Shown here piece by piece: positions 37,663 through 51,147 of a stretch of 64,000 nt of DNA. Within the stretch, counting starts at the first letter, position 1, and each line of letters begins with the position of its first letter. A program made the translations under genes and the position numbers. The notes beneath the pieces were generated by a model that was given only the letters and a program-made list of their open reading frames with translations, was not told the DNA's origin and ran no database searches. The DNA comes from Artemisia argyi (taxonomy: Eukaryota; Streptophyta; Magnoliopsida; Asterales; Asteraceae). The DNA lies in NCBI GenBank assembly GCA_030686995.1, contig CM060697.1, positions 102,580,772 through 102,644,771 of the forward strand, given 5' to 3'.

Positions 37663-39112
37663 TGATGAGGCGAAAAATGATCCGTTTTTAGGGGGTCATT
37701 TAAGCCCGAATCCGAATTTATTTGATCAAATATTGCCCTAAATCTTTCCTTTTGTGATTTTAGGTACTTGGAGAGTGAATTCTGGAAAAGAAGCCATTTT
37801 GGACGTTTTTGGAGCATAAAAGTGAAGAAAACGGCAAAGTCTCAATTTTCCATGCTGGGAACAGTAGGTGACGACGTCAAGAGTAATTTCCTGACGGCGT
37901 CAAACCTCAATAATAAAATACGAGAGTTCATGAAGGCGTCAAGAGTTTTCCTGACGGCGTCAAAACCCCAAGAATTAAAATCCGTAGTTGATGACGGCGT
38001 CACATACAGGGCGTCAAGTGTAATTCTTGTGACGGCCTAGGACTTGACGGCGTCAGAAGTAGATCAAGGCCGTCCGAGGAAGTATTTGGCGGCGAGATGA
38101 CGGCGTCACACCTTTGTTCTTGACGCCGTCATCCCTATTTTCCTATATATAGTTTTCTAGTTTTTCACAATTAAGGAGAGAAGTTTTGGGAGAAACCCTA
38201 AAGACAATTTTGGTGTAACTTTACAGGTTTTTCAAGGGTTCCAACCCCTTGATACCTTGCATGATTAATCAAGATAAGTGTTCTTCTAATTCAATCAATA
38301 TGTCTATGTGTTGGTTGTCTATATCTTGTTCTTGTCTTAATTCTATCATGCTAGGCTAGATCTCTTTTGTGTTTGCTTAGATCTAATGAAACCTAGATAT
38401 TGATTATGTGTTGATTACTTGTTTATTCTTGTTTTGGATGAATGATTTATATGTTAGGCTTAAGAAAACTGGCAGATCTCCAAATGGTAACATGCTTGAA
38501 CGTCTTAAGAAACATGAACCAAGGCGTACTAGGTCTTTATTGGTTGTATTTAATGCATGAGCCACTGTTTACAATCCCTATAGTTGTGCTGGGCATGGTG
38601 TAGGAGGAGATAAGAGCTCATAGAATTGGGGAGTTATGTATGCCACCCCATGAATGGTATTAAGGAATACGATCCGTCATCCATGCAATTATAACAAGTA
38701 ATTAACATGTAAAAGATATCTAGGGAGTAGTGAAATCTAAGTAAACACATTTTCTCCAATTACTGCTCACAACCTTAGTATAAATTAGTTTATTTTCATT
38801 TTTAGTATTTTATTTTGATTGCATCTTAGTTTTGGGTTAGTTGAATAGCAACTAATTCCGCCCTAATCCTTCAAAACCCGAGATTTTACTTGCTTTCATA
38901 CAAATATAAAAATACAAAAATAATCATCCCTCACCTTTAGAACTAGTAATTAGGCTTTCTAATCCTAGCGACACTATTCCTAAGTTGAACGATCAATCCC
39001 CCGGTACTTGTCACTATACTATACTACAACGATCAGGTACACTGCCTGGTGGGGGTTGTAAGCTTCTCGAGATCCCTCGAGAGGTAAAGCCTGTTGCGAT
39101 TCCCACGCATCA
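37663..39112 (+). mobile_element. Solo LTR of the gag-protease gypsy family
   Basis: A 1,450-bp LTR starts TGATGAGGCGAAAAATGATC and ends ATTCCCACGCATCA, with exact TSD ATCCT (37658-37662 and 39113-39117). It matches, in opposite orientation, the four LTRs at 40.0, 44.6, 51.1 and 54.3 kb. It lies seven bases from the preceding solo LTR, and the two target sites overlap (TGATC and ATCCT share ATC). Confidence 0.9.
37869..38131 (+). promoter_or_regulatory. Cluster of TGACGNCGTCA palindromes upstream of the LTR TATA box
   Basis: Seven copies of the 11-mer TGACGNCGTCA begin at 37869, 37892, 37952, 37992, 38045, 38098 and 38121, with extra half-sites between. A TATATATA box lies at 38144-38151, 13 bp past the last copy. 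TGACG is the core recognised by TGA-class bZIP factors. Corresponding clusters occur in the other four LTRs, for example about 55241-55470 with its TATA at about 55217. Confidence 0.8.
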
Positions 39113-40017
39113 ATCCTACACTACAATGGGATAAAATGGAACCTGTTTTAGGTATGAGGTTTGAGACCAATGAACAACTCAAACTTGCTTTAGCTAATTA
39201 TGCGGTAGCAAATGGGTATCAATTGTGGTTTATGAGAAATGATTGGAAGCAGTTGCTAGTTTATTGTGGTAGGGATGTTCAATCAGGTAGATGTGCTGGA
39301 GCTCCCACTATTAAAAAAAGACAAAAGGATAGGAAGAAAAAGAATGGTGAGGGTAGTTCAAAAGATGGGGAGGGTTGTTCTACAGTTGTGGTGGGTTCTT
39401 CAAAAGATGGGGAGGGTAGTTCTAAGTCAGCTAACAAGGTCACCAAAAAGGGTAGGATTAAAAGGAAATCTATTAGGGCAGTTGAAAAGGATAAAAATGT
39501 TTGTGGTTTTAGATTATTTGCATCATGGATGTCCACTGAGATGTCTTTCCAGATCAAGTCCCTAAAGCCTAAACACAGATGTTCTAGGAATTACAACCTA
39601 GGTAGCTTGGTAACTTACAAATGGATAGCACACCATTATGCCAAGGAACTCATTGCAGATCCTTTTATTCCATTATTGAAGATGAAAGCAGACATTAGGG
39701 CAAGGTATCACTTAAATCTTAGTGTTGGTCATTGTCTTAGAGCAAAACAGAGGGCTTTATTTGATGATGAAGAGACCTCTTCAGGCAACATCTATTTTAG
39801 AAGGTTCTATGTATGTTTTAAAGGTGTCAGAGATGGTTGGTTTGCAGGGTGTAGAAAGGTATTAGGATTGGATGGGTGTTTCCTAAAACATACATGTAAA
39901 GGTGAGTTACTGGTTGCCATGGGTAGAGATGCAAATAACCAAATGTACCCAATAGCATGAGCAGTTGTAAAGGTGGAAAATCATGAGAATTGGTGTTGGT
40001 TTTTGGGATTGTTATGT

Positions 40018-41411
40018 TGATGCGTGGGAATCGCAACAGGCTTTACCTCTCGAGGGATCTCGAGAAGCTTACAACCCCCACCAGGCAGTGTACCTGATCG
40101 TTGTAGTATAGTATAGTGACAAGTACCGGGGGATTGATCGTTCAGCTCAGGAATAGTGTCGCTAGGATTAGAAAGCCTAAATACTAGTTCTAAAGATGAG
40201 GGATGATTATTTTTATATTTTTATATTTTATAGAAAGCAAGTAAAAATCTCGGTTTTTGGAAGAGTGGGCGGAATTAGTTGCTATTCAACTAACCCAATA
40301 CTAAGATGCAATCAAAATAAAATACTAAAAATGAAAGTAAACTAATTTATATTAAAGTTGTGAGCAGTAATTGGAGAAAATGTGTTTACTTAGATTTCAC
40401 TACTCCCTAGATATCTTTTACACGTTAATTACTTGTTATAATTGCATGGATGACGGATCGTATTCCTTAATACCATTCATGGGGTGGCACACATAACTCC
40501 CCAATTCTATGAGCTCTTATCTCCTCCTACACCATGCCCAGCACAACTATAGGGATTGTAAACAGTGGCTCATGCATTAAATACAACCAATAAAGACCTA
40601 GTGCGCGTTGGTTCATGTTTCTTTAGACGTTCAAGCATGTTACCAATTGGAGATCTGCCAGTTTTCTTAAGCCTAACATATAAATCATTCATCCACAACA
40701 AGAATAAGCAAGTAATCAACACATAATCAATTTCTAGGTTTCATTAGATCTAAGCAAAGACAAAAAAGATCTAGCCTAGCATGATAGAATTAAGATAAGA
40801 ACATGATATAGACAACCAACACATAGACATATTGATTGAATTAGAAGAACACTTATCTTGATTAATCATGCAAGGTATCAAGGGGTTGGAACCCTTGAAA
40901 AACCTGTAAAGTTACACCAAAATCGTACTTAGGGTTTCTCCCAAAACTTTTCTCTTTAAATGTAAAAAATTAGAAAACTATATATAGAAAAATAGGTTTG
41001 ACGGCGTCAAGAGTAATCTTGTGACGCCGTCACCTCGCCGCAAAAACTCTCCTCGGACTGCCTAGATCTACTTCTGACGCCGTCAAGAGTTATACACTTC
41101 CAGGCCGTCATGACTCTTTTACTCTTGACGCCCTTCCCATGTGACGCCGTCAAAACTCTACTGGGTCGTCATGGAAATTCATGAAATTTGCTCTTGACGC
41201 CGTCACCTACTGTTCCCAGCATGGAAAATTAAGACTTTGGCGTTTTTTTCACTTTTATGCTCCAAAAACGTCCGAATTGCTTCCTTTTCCAGATTTCACT
41301 CCCAAAATACCTAAAATCACATAAGGAACGATTTAGGGCAATATTTGATCAAATAAATTCGAATTCGGGCTTAAATGACCCCCTAAAAACGGATCATTTC
41401 TTGCCTCATCA
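40018..41411 (-). repeat. 3' LTR of the outer element
   Basis: About 1,394 bp, TGATGCG...CTCATCA on the plus strand. Shares private variants with the LTR at 54257 (GTGCGCGTTGG; ATTAATCATGCAAGG; GTAAAGTTACACC), which pairs them. Part of the TGACG array present in the partner (one copy, near 55435) is deleted. Confidence 0.88.
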
Positions 41412-43862
41412 TATACCCTTACACTTGAGATTTGCTTATCCTCAAGCAAATGTGCTTTTATTCTACTCAAAAGACAAGTTAGGGGTCATTTAACACTAAT
41501 ATAAAAGTAATTACAACAAATAATCGTTCCACTAAAGACCAATAGACAAGCACGGAGGTCATACACAAGCACCTCACAAATAGTGTTTAGATACTCACAT
41601 CCCTCGGGTGTAATAAAGTGTAAATTACAATATGGAAACGGAAGATATCTCTCACTACCTGTCATAGCAAAATAGATTACCATAGGCTTGGGAAAGGATC
41701 AAACCTCCACCACATGGCGTAAGCACCTAGGATAAACTATCAAAGAGGTCTTTTAAAGGTTTGTAACGTTAGGTGTAGGGATATGAAATACACGGTTTTG
41801 TTGGATAAAGGAAGTTTTACTGGTGGCGTGTTAACAATCTTGGTTAATTACATGTACAATGTGGCGTTGCTAAGCCAAGACTAGACTCGACTTAAGCTAA
41901 TAAATGAAAAATAACAAAAACATAAAATGAACATAGAATGAAACGGGATGGTAGTCCGTATGTTTTTTCTCTTTTTATTTATTTATTTTTTTTTTATTAT
42001 TTATTTTTTTTTTGCATACACTCTTACCCTACCATCCAAAATAATACATCATAGGGGATGAGAATTCCCCTTACACTTGAATCTTTACATACTTTACATT
42101 AAACTAATCTAATGACTCGAATTAAGAAAATTAAAACACTTGGAGCACTTTTAAGATTAACGCACATATGGGGGTAATAATATTATGTTCTTCCCCATTA
42201 CTCCATAAAATAAGTACTTACCCATGAGTCCCAATCGTCCCAAAATAATATGTACAAGGATATGACTCGACTTAGCAACCATGTAATCAATTAGATAGTT
42301 AACTTAGGGTTTAACAAATAACAGTAATGCACTAAAAATGAGCGCATATACAGAAGGCTAAGGCGATTTGGTTGTACATTTAAGTGGGGTGTAACAAATT
42401 CTTCCTTTAAGTAAGATGCTTAAAGTTAGAAACGAAAAGATAGGCTCGGAGGGGTGTACTAGGGGTTTCGTGTACTAAAAATAAGTACAACGCTAAGGGT
42501 GTGGGAAAAATTAGTTGACTTAACTAGCCAAGTAATATGACTTAAATGGTCAAGTAATTATAATACGGGTTTAATACAAGGGTAATCCTAATGCCTCTTA
42601 TCATGTAGTAAATCCTACCACACGAATGTAATCTCACTAGCGGTCTCGGGATGCATCACTAACGCAAGTTCTAGAATCTAAATGATACCGGTACACTCAT
42701 AAGCACTAATAATGAATGCTTTTCCTATCAAATCTAAAGGCGAACCTCACATATTTGGGTGAAAAATTTTTCTGAATATACGGTTACGTGCTAGTCATAC
42801 AATCTCCTATCCATGAGACGCTTGCTATGGCTAAAGCTTCACTCCTAAATGTTGTAAAAAATTTTAAATTTGGCGCTAAAATTGCACTAACAAGTATTTC
42901 TCATAGTTTTATTACACATCTACTATTAAACAAAACAAACTCAAGCGAAAGTGCATATGTAAGGTATCATCTTTTTACCCTCCCCTTACACTTAATATGA
43001 ACATTGTCCCCAATGTTCAAGTAGAGAATGTAAAAGTGAAAAAGTAAAGAGAATGAAATCAAATACTCCCCTGATTCGCTCGGTATGGATAATAGGATGG
43101 CCAGGTTAAATCTTCTTCCAAGAAAATGAACAATCAAAGCTTCCCTTCCAGAATATAAATCATCTTCTTGTCATACATAACCTGTAAAACCTGATAAAAC
43201 AGACAAGACAACCTCGCGTAAAATCGGCGGCATCCTATATAAGTTTCTAAATCCTAGAAAACAAGATAAGATATAATGCTTGTGGAATGAAGTTTGCAGA
43301 TCTCCTGGAGATTATAAAACTTAATAATTCACAAAAACCATAAGACTCAGTTAGAAAAACAAAACCGGTAAAATTTCCAGATTTTAACTCCTGACGCCGT
43401 CAAGAGTAAAACCCTGACGCCGTCAGAATGGACCTGCAGAAATTCTTATGTTAAGTTTCCGGAAAATTTCTGGAAAAACTTGGTCTACTTCCTGGAAAAT
43501 CCTGCAAAACTTCATTATGACTCAATACAAGCATTTGACTCTAACAAATACGAATATACATGTTCATTTATTATTGTGGAGAATCATGATCGGTTTGTTT
43601 CTTAAAAACATATTTGGGTTTCCCCTTACACTTATCTTTTGCAAAAATACTTCTAGGTGGAGTTAAGACTAAGCCAAAACAACAAAGTAAAGTATTTCCA
43701 CATTTTAGTTTAGAAACATGATCAACCAACAATAAAAACAAAGCATGCATACGGAAGCAAATAACAATCAAACAAATAAAATCACACAAAACATGGGTTG
43801 CCTCCCAAGAAGCGCTTTTCTTTATTTACGAGTCTTGTAGCTAGACTCAAGGTCATGGGTTA
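41412..43862 (-). other. Noncoding 3' internal region of the outer element
   Basis: Nearly identical to 46000-48430 of the inner element. No reverse transcriptase or other protein is detectable. Two TGACGCCGTCA palindromes occur near 43393-43425. The strong conservation between two elements whose protease regions differ suggests that it carries signals needed in cis, such as packaging or the plus-strand primer. Confidence 0.6.
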
Positions 43863-44583
43863 CTACGTGATTTCATCATTGGTTCCATTCTCTAGGTCGT
43901 CTTCTAAGCCAGTTTTGTATTCCGGACCTAGTTGTAAGCATTCTTTGTAGAAACCAAGCATTCTATTCTTTACATACTCTACTCCTCTACGTCTATCCTC
44001 CTCATTCCTATAATAAGCCGCTTGCTTGTGTTCTTTTTCGAAATTAGAGAGAAGGCGGTATTGTTCAATCTTGTAGGGTATTTGATAGGCAACCTCATCG
44101 TTCTCTTCCTTAAATCTAACTATCCCTAAAGTTGGATCATAACTCATCCTAGTGGCCTCAACAAATGGTTTTCCGAATATTACTTGGCTTAGGCAAGCAT
44201 CTATCACCGGACGAATGTCTTCCACTATCATAAAATCGATCTCATAGGTGAGATTCCCTATAATCAGATGTAATCCCTTCACTCTTCCTGCAAAACTACT
44301 TATCAGATTCTTACCGGGCATCATCCTAAAATTAAGTTGCTTCTTCATCACCCAATTGCAATAAGTCCTAGTCATGATGTTAACGGGGGATCTAAGGTCG
44401 ATGTAAGCTTTCCATATATGCATGTGTCCGATATTGCATGGGATGTGAATGTTAGAGGGGTCTCCCATTTTGATAAGGGGTGTGCCGAAGATATATGGTC
44501 TCTCGGGACTATCGAATAAATCCTTATGGTACTCCCGTTCTTCCTCGGTGGGCAACTTATCAAAGTATTCTTCTATAGGCTTT
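43863..44583 (-). pseudogene. Outer element: protease-like C-terminal part of the polyprotein
   Basis: Continues the outer gag frame beyond the inner insertion (PIEEYFDKLPTEEEREYHKD). Retropepsin-like features are MHIWKAYIDLRSPVNIMTRT, where the usual D-[ST]-G is replaced by DLRSP, and QVIFGKPFVEATRM near the end of the fold. The tail KIEQYRLLSNFEKEHKQAAY and YVKNRMLGFYKECLQLGPEY resembles proteins very common in Asteraceae genomes (recalled). It ends in a stop at 43863. Any frame running into the LTR at 44584-44807 is an accident of the junction. Confidence 0.7.
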
Positions 44584-45999
44584 TGATGCGTGGGAATCGC
44601 AACAAGCTTTACCTCTCGAGGGATCTCGAGAAGCTTACAACCCCCACCAGGCAGTGTACCTGATCGTTGTAGTATAGTATAGTGACAAGTACCGGGGTAT
44701 TGATCGTTCAGCTTAGGAATAGTGTCGCTAGGATTAGAAAACCTAAATACTAGTTCTAAAGGTGAGGGATGATTATTTTTGTATTTTTTATATTTTTTAG
44801 AAAGCAATTAAAATCTCGGGTTTTGGAAGAGTGGGCGGAATTAGTTGCTATTCAACTAACCCAAAACTAAGGTGCAATCAAAATAAAATACTAAAAATGA
44901 AAATAAACTAATTTATACTAAGGTTGTGAGCAGTAATTGGAGAAAATGTGTTTACTTAGATTTCACTACTCCCTAGATATCTTTTACACGTTAATTACTT
45001 GTTATAATTGCATTGATGACGGATTGTATTCCTTAATACCATTCATTGGGTGGCATACATAACTCCCCAATTCTATGAGCTCTTATCTCCTCCTACACCA
45101 TGCCCAACACAACTATAGGGATTGTAAACAGTGGCTCATGCATTAAATACAACCAATAAAGACCTAGTACGCCTCGGTTCATGTTTCTTAAGACGTTCAA
45201 GCATGTTACCATTTGGAGATCTGCCAGTTTTCTTAAGCCTAACATATAAATCATTTATCCAAAACAAGAATAAACAAGTAATCAACACATAATCAATATC
45301 TAGGTTTCATTAGATCTAAGCAAACACAAAAGAGATCTAGCCTAGCATAATGAAATTGAGACAAGAACAAGATATAAACAACCAACACATAGACATATTG
45401 ATTGAATTAGAAGAACACTTATCTCAATTACAATGCAAGGTATCAAGGGTTTGGAACCCTTGAAAAACCTGTAAAAGTTGCACCAAAATCGTACTTAGGG
45501 TTTCTCCAAAACTTCCCTCCTTAAATGTGAAAAATTAGAAAACTATATATAGAAAAACAGGTCTGACGTCGTCAAGAGTAATCTTGTGACGCCGTCACCT
45601 CGCCGCCAAAACTCTCCTCGGACTGCCTAGATCTACTTCTGACGCCGTCAAGACTTAGACACATCCAGGCCGTCATGACTCTTTAACTCTTGACGCCCTT
45701 CTCACGTGACGCCGTCAAAACTCTACTGGATCGTCATGAAAATTCATGAGATTTGCTCTTGACGCCGTCAAGGTTTTGCTCTTGACGCCGTCACCCACTG
45801 TTCCCAGCATGGAAAATTAAGACTTTGGCGTTTTCTTCACTTTTATGCTCCAAAAACGTCCGAATTGCTTCCTTTTCCAGATTTCACTCCCAAAGTACCT
45901 AAAATCACAAAAGGAACGATTTAGGGCAATATTTGATCAAATAAATTTGGATTCCGGCTTAAATGACCCCCTAAAAACGGATCATTTTTCGCCTCATCA
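44584..45999 (-). repeat. 3' LTR of the inner element
   Basis: Same length as its partner at 51148 with few differences, for example GACGTCGTC here for GACGGCGTC there near the first palindrome. The high similarity indicates a recent insertion. Confidence 0.9.
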
Positions 46000-46549
46000 T
46001 ATACCCTTACACTTGAGATTTGCTTGTCCTCAAGCAAATGTGCTTTTATTCTACTCAAAAGACAAGTTAGGGGTCATTTAACACTAATATAAAAGTAATT
46101 ACAATAAATAATCGTTCCACTAAAGACCAATAGACAAGCACGGAGGTCATATACAAGCACCTCACAAATAGTGTTTAGATACTCACATCTCTCGGGTGTA
46201 ATAAAGTGTAAATTACAATATGGAAACGGAAGATATCTCTCACTACCTGTCATAGCAAAATAGATTACCATAGGCTTGGGAAAGGATCAAACCTCCACCA
46301 CCTGGCGTAAGCACCTAGGATAAACTATCAAAGAGGTCTTTTAAAGGGTTGTAACGTTAGGTGTAGGGATATGAAATACACGGTTTTGTTGGATAAAGGA
46401 AGTTTTACTGGTGGCGAGTTAACAATCTTGGTTAATTACATGTACAATATGGCGTTGCTAAGCCAAGACTAGACTCGACTTATGCTAATAAATGAAAAAT
46501 AACAAAAACAAAAAATAAACATAGAATGAAACGGGATGGTAGTCCGTAC

Positions 46550-46589
<40 letters not shown>

Positions 46590-48453
46590 ATACACTCTTA
46601 CCCTACCATCCAAAATAATACATCATAGGGGGTGAACATTTCCCTTACACTTGAATCTTTACATACTTTACATTTAACTAATCTAATGACTCGAATTAAG
46701 AAAATCAAAACACTTGGAGCACTTTTAAGATTAACGTACATATGGGGGTAATAAATGATGTTCTTCCCCATTACTCCATAAAATAAGTACTTACCCATGA
46801 GTCCCAATCGTCCCAAAACAATATGTACAAGGATATGACTCAACTTATCAACCATGTAATCAATTAGATAGTTAACTTAGGGTTTAACAAATAACAATAA
46901 TGCCCTAAAGATGAGCGCATACACGGAAGGCTAAGGCGATTTGGGTGTACATTTAAGTGGGGTGTAACAAATTCTTCCTTTAAGTAAGATGCTTAAAGTT
47001 AGAAACGAAAAGATAGGCTCGGAGGGGTGTACTAGGGGTTTCGTGTACTAAAAATGAGTACAACGCTAAGGGTGTGGGAAAAATTAGTTGACTTAACTAG
47101 CCAAGTAATATGACTTAAATGGTCAAGTAATTATGATACAGGTTTAACACAAGGGTAATCCTAATGCCTCTTATCATGTAGTAAATCCTACTACACGAAT
47201 GTAGTCTCACTAGCGATCTCGGGATGCATCACTAACGCAAGTTCTGGAATCTAAATGCTACCGGTACATTCATAAGCACTAATAGTAAATGCTTTTCCTA
47301 TCAAATCTAAAGGCGAACCCCACATATTTGGGTGGAAAATTTTTCTGAATATACGGTTATGTGCTAGTCATATAATCTCCTATCCATGAGACGCTTGCTA
47401 TGGCTAAAGTTTCACTCCTAAATGTTGTAAAAAAATTTAAATTTGGCGCTAAAATTGCACTAACAACTTAACAAGTATTTCTCATAGTTTTATTACACAT
47501 CTACCATCAAATAAAACAAACTCAAGCGAAAGTGCATATGTAAGGTATCATCTTTTTACCCTCCCCTTACACTTAAGATGAACATTGTCCCCAATGTTCA
47601 AGTAAAGAATGTAAAAGTGAAAAAGTAAAGAGAATGAAATCAAATACTCCCCTGATTCGCTCGGTATGGATAATAGGATGGCCAGGTTAAATCTTCCTCC
47701 AAGAAAATGAACAATCAAAGCTTCCCTTCCATAATATAAATCATCTTCTTGTCATACATAACCTGTAAAACCTGACAAAATAGACAAGACAACCTCGCGT
47801 AAAATCGGCGACATTCTATATAAGTTTCTAAATCCTAGAAAACAAGATAAGATATAATGCTTGTGGAATGAAGTTTGCAGATCTCCTGGAGATTATAAAA
47901 CTTAATAATTCACAAAAACCATAAGACTCCGTTTGAAAAACAAAACCGATAAAATTTCCAGATTTTAACTCCTGACGCCGTCAAGAGTAAACCTCTGACG
48001 CCGTCAGAATGGACCTGCAGAAATTCTTATGTTAAGTTTCCGGAAAATTTCTGGAAAAACTTGGTCCTACTTCCTGGAAAATCCTGCAAAACTTCATTAT
48101 GACTCAATACAATCATTTGACTCTAACAAATACAAATATACATGCTCATTTAATATTGTGGAGAATCATGATCGGTTTGTTTCTTAAAAACATATTTGGG
48201 GTTTCCCCTTACACTTATCTTTTGCAAAAATACTTCTAGGTGGAGTTAAGACTAGGCTAAACAACAAAGTAAAGTATTTCCACACTTTAATTGAGAAACA
48301 TGATCAACCAACAATAAAAATAAAACATGCATACGGAAGCAAATAACAAACAAACAAATAAAATCACACAAAACATGGGTTGCCTCCCAAGAAGCGCTTT
48401 TCTTTATTTACGAGTCTTGTAGCTGGACTCAAGGTCATGGGTTACTACGTGAT
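46000..48453 (-). other. Noncoding 3' internal region of the inner element
   Basis: Counterpart of 41412-43862, with a T37 run near 46551-46587 where the outer copy has a mixed T/A tract. Two TGACGCCGTCA palindromes near 47973-48008. No coding frame recognised. Confidence 0.6.
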
Positions 48454-50976
48454 TCAGGTGAGTTCCTCATTGAGGACATCTTTGGGATCAAACTTAGGTT
48501 TCAACTTTCTATCGGTTTCCTTAGTATGGTATGACCTTTCAAACTTTTCTCCATCCGGATCATACAAGGTCATTCTAATATGCCATGACCCGTCACCTTC
48601 TTTAGGTGGCTTGTCCCACCTCCATTTACACTTATCTCCCTCTCTTTTCCATTTATTCCTTTCTATGTTAATGGGCATTACGCTTAATAACTCAATCATC
48701 TTCCTAAAGACTAAGGGGTCCTCAAAGGGGTCTAGCTCTTCATCTCTAGCTATGAGTTGTTCTACCGAATGTGTCTTTTCAACAAAGTCTTTTTCTAGAT
48801 AGAATGGGCATTGAGGTCCTATAAAGTTCCTTTCTATCCAAGGTCCATATCTAGACGGTCTCCTATTCATCTCTACCCGATACGGTGTTGGTTCCTCATC
48901 ACAATCATAACTATGTTTCTTTACATCTTAAACCGACCAAGTATCGCCTTCACCTACCGCTATCTTGGATTCCTTGCAATCTATCATGGCACTAGCGGTT
49001 GCTAAAAATCCTCTTCCTACCAATAATGGGCATGTAGTGTCACTAACCATGTCTAGGACGTGAAAATCCGCTAATATAGTTAACTTTCCTACGTGAACAA
49101 CTACATCCTTAATCATTCCAACCGGGTGTGCAATACTCCCATCCGCTAGCCCTATCAATACCTCCGTTTCCTCTAACTTTCCTAGCTTAAGAGTGGTGAA
49201 TAAGGATAAGGGAATCAAGTTGAGGCTTGACCCTAAATCGGCTAGTGTGTCGAAAGCTTTGGATCTTCCTATCTTACAAGGCAAAACAAATATACCCGGA
49301 TCATCAAGCTTTTTAGGTAACTTGTTTTGAACGAAGGCGGTCCCATTTTTACCTAGCTTACACTTCTCATATTTTTCTAGGAGGGCACTATAGTAAGGAG
49401 CACGCGCTAAGACATCAATGACGGGGCGTTCAAGGTGAAGTTCTTTGAATTCACCGTCAAGGTCTTGCGTAAGAGGTGTTTCAACAATGCTTTTGACCGG
49501 CTCTATAGTGGGTGTTTTATTTGATTGGTCCTTTTGGGGAACTTGGTTTTGTTTGAAACACGTGCTCGTTGATTTAACCGAGTAGTATTGTGGACACGAA
49601 GTGGGTGACGAAACTGAGGATATGGAATTAACGGTTAGTTTCGGATTCTTGACCGTGTCACTCGGGAGTGCTCCCATTTCTCGGTCATTGAGAACTTTCA
49701 ACAATGCATCAATTCTAGTGGTCATCTCGCTTTGCTTTTGTTTGAAATCGGCTTCAAACTTAGATATGCGAGCTTCTTGAGATGCCATGAACTTTGACAT
49801 CAATCCTTCAAGATTGTCGGTACTACCATAGTTGTTAGAAGGATTGTTGTTGAAAGTACGGTTGGATGGTGGACCGTTTGGTTGGTAACGATTAGGCAGA
49901 TTGGAAGAATTAGATTGATTTTGTTTCCACCTAAGGTTTGGGTGATTTTTCCAAGAGGGGTTGTATGAATCACCGTAAGGGTTTGGCTCGGGCTTGAAAG
50001 TGTACCACTTATCTCCCGCTTCGTCGGTACGCGTGGATGCGTAGTCCGCAAAAGCTATTCCGGGGAGTTCCACACAATCATGAGTGTCATGGGGACCACT
50101 ACATAATTCGCATGAAGAAGTGATTTTGTTCACTTGGCTTGAAGGCTTAGGAGCATCGTAAGATTTCAAGAGAAACTTGACTTGGTCCTCAAGTTCCATG
50201 ATCCTACGGTCGGAAGTGCTAGAATTGTTCAAAGGCAAAGATATTGCCTTGACCGTTTTATTCAAATCACGGGGATCATTCCAACTTTCGTTGTCATAGA
50301 GAGCAAGATCTTCTATGAGTTCCCATGATTGTTCCGCACTAAGATCACGTAGCTTACCACCGGCCGATTGGTCAATGGCTCGCCTCGTGGAGATATCGAT
50401 ATGGTCACAAAAAATTTGGACTTGGAGCCAAAGATCTATGCCATGATGAGGGACTTTTTGGAGTAAGTCCTTGAAACGAGTCCATGCTTCATAAAGAGAT
50501 TCATTTTGACGTTGTTGGAACATCAAGATGTCATTTCTAAGCTTAGTAGTTCTCCTCGGTGGGAAAAATTGAGCAAGGAAACGAGTGGTGAGATCATCCC
50601 ATGTGGTGATGGATCCCGCGGGTAAACGCTCAAGCCATTGACTAGCTTGATCCCGTAGAGAGAATTGGAATAGGCGTAAACGGGTCGTCTCTCTAGTTTT
50701 AACACCTAGGTCTATGGAATCTACGATTTTGAGAAAGTCCTTAAGATGTTGGTTTGGATCTTCGGAACGAAGTCCATGGAATGCACATCCGCTTTGCACC
50801 AACCGGATGGTGTCGGATCGCAAGGGGGTCACATTGGCTCCGGTGAGCTCAATGGTGTTTCGGTAGCCTTGGTGGCTAGGTCGGGAATACTCTCCTAAGG
50901 TTCGGTGCCTAAGGGGTTCTAATGGTGGGTTTTGTTGTGGTGGGATGACGGGTTCAAAGATGTTACCACCTTCCAT
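48454..50976 (-). CDS. Inner element gag-protease polyprotein with one in-frame stop
   Basis: From MEGGNIFEPVIPP at 50976 the frame is open for 682 codons to a TAA at 48928-48930, then stays open in the same frame to 48454. In order: gag core (about residues 50-230), a CELCSGPHDTHDCVE zinc knuckle (about 290), an Asn/Pro-rich linker, a short coiled region (QARISKFEADFKQKQSEM), and an aspartic protease (TLADLGSSLNLIPLSLFTTL with DLG in place of DSG or DTG; TTCPLLVGRGFLATASAMID). The part after the stop (GPWIERNFIGPQCPFYLEKD and CKWRWDKPPKEGDGSWHIRM) is unfamiliar. Virus-like particle formation and self-processing are the inferred roles. Confidence 0.8.
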
Positions 50977-51147
50977 GATGTCGGATGGTAAAGAGTTACG
51001 AACAAAAGCACGAAGAAATAAGATAGACTAAAGAAGACCTAAAAATAAAAATAAAATCTTACTAGAAATGAATCTAGCAAGTAGACCTAATAAAAAGAAA
51101 TTCTAACCTAGACAATAACTATTCCCCGGGCTGCGGCGCCAAAAACT

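Noticed and set aside
44584..44807. Extension of the protease frame into the LTR
   Set aside because: The frame crosses the insertion junction by chance; the true upstream sequence is beyond 52563.
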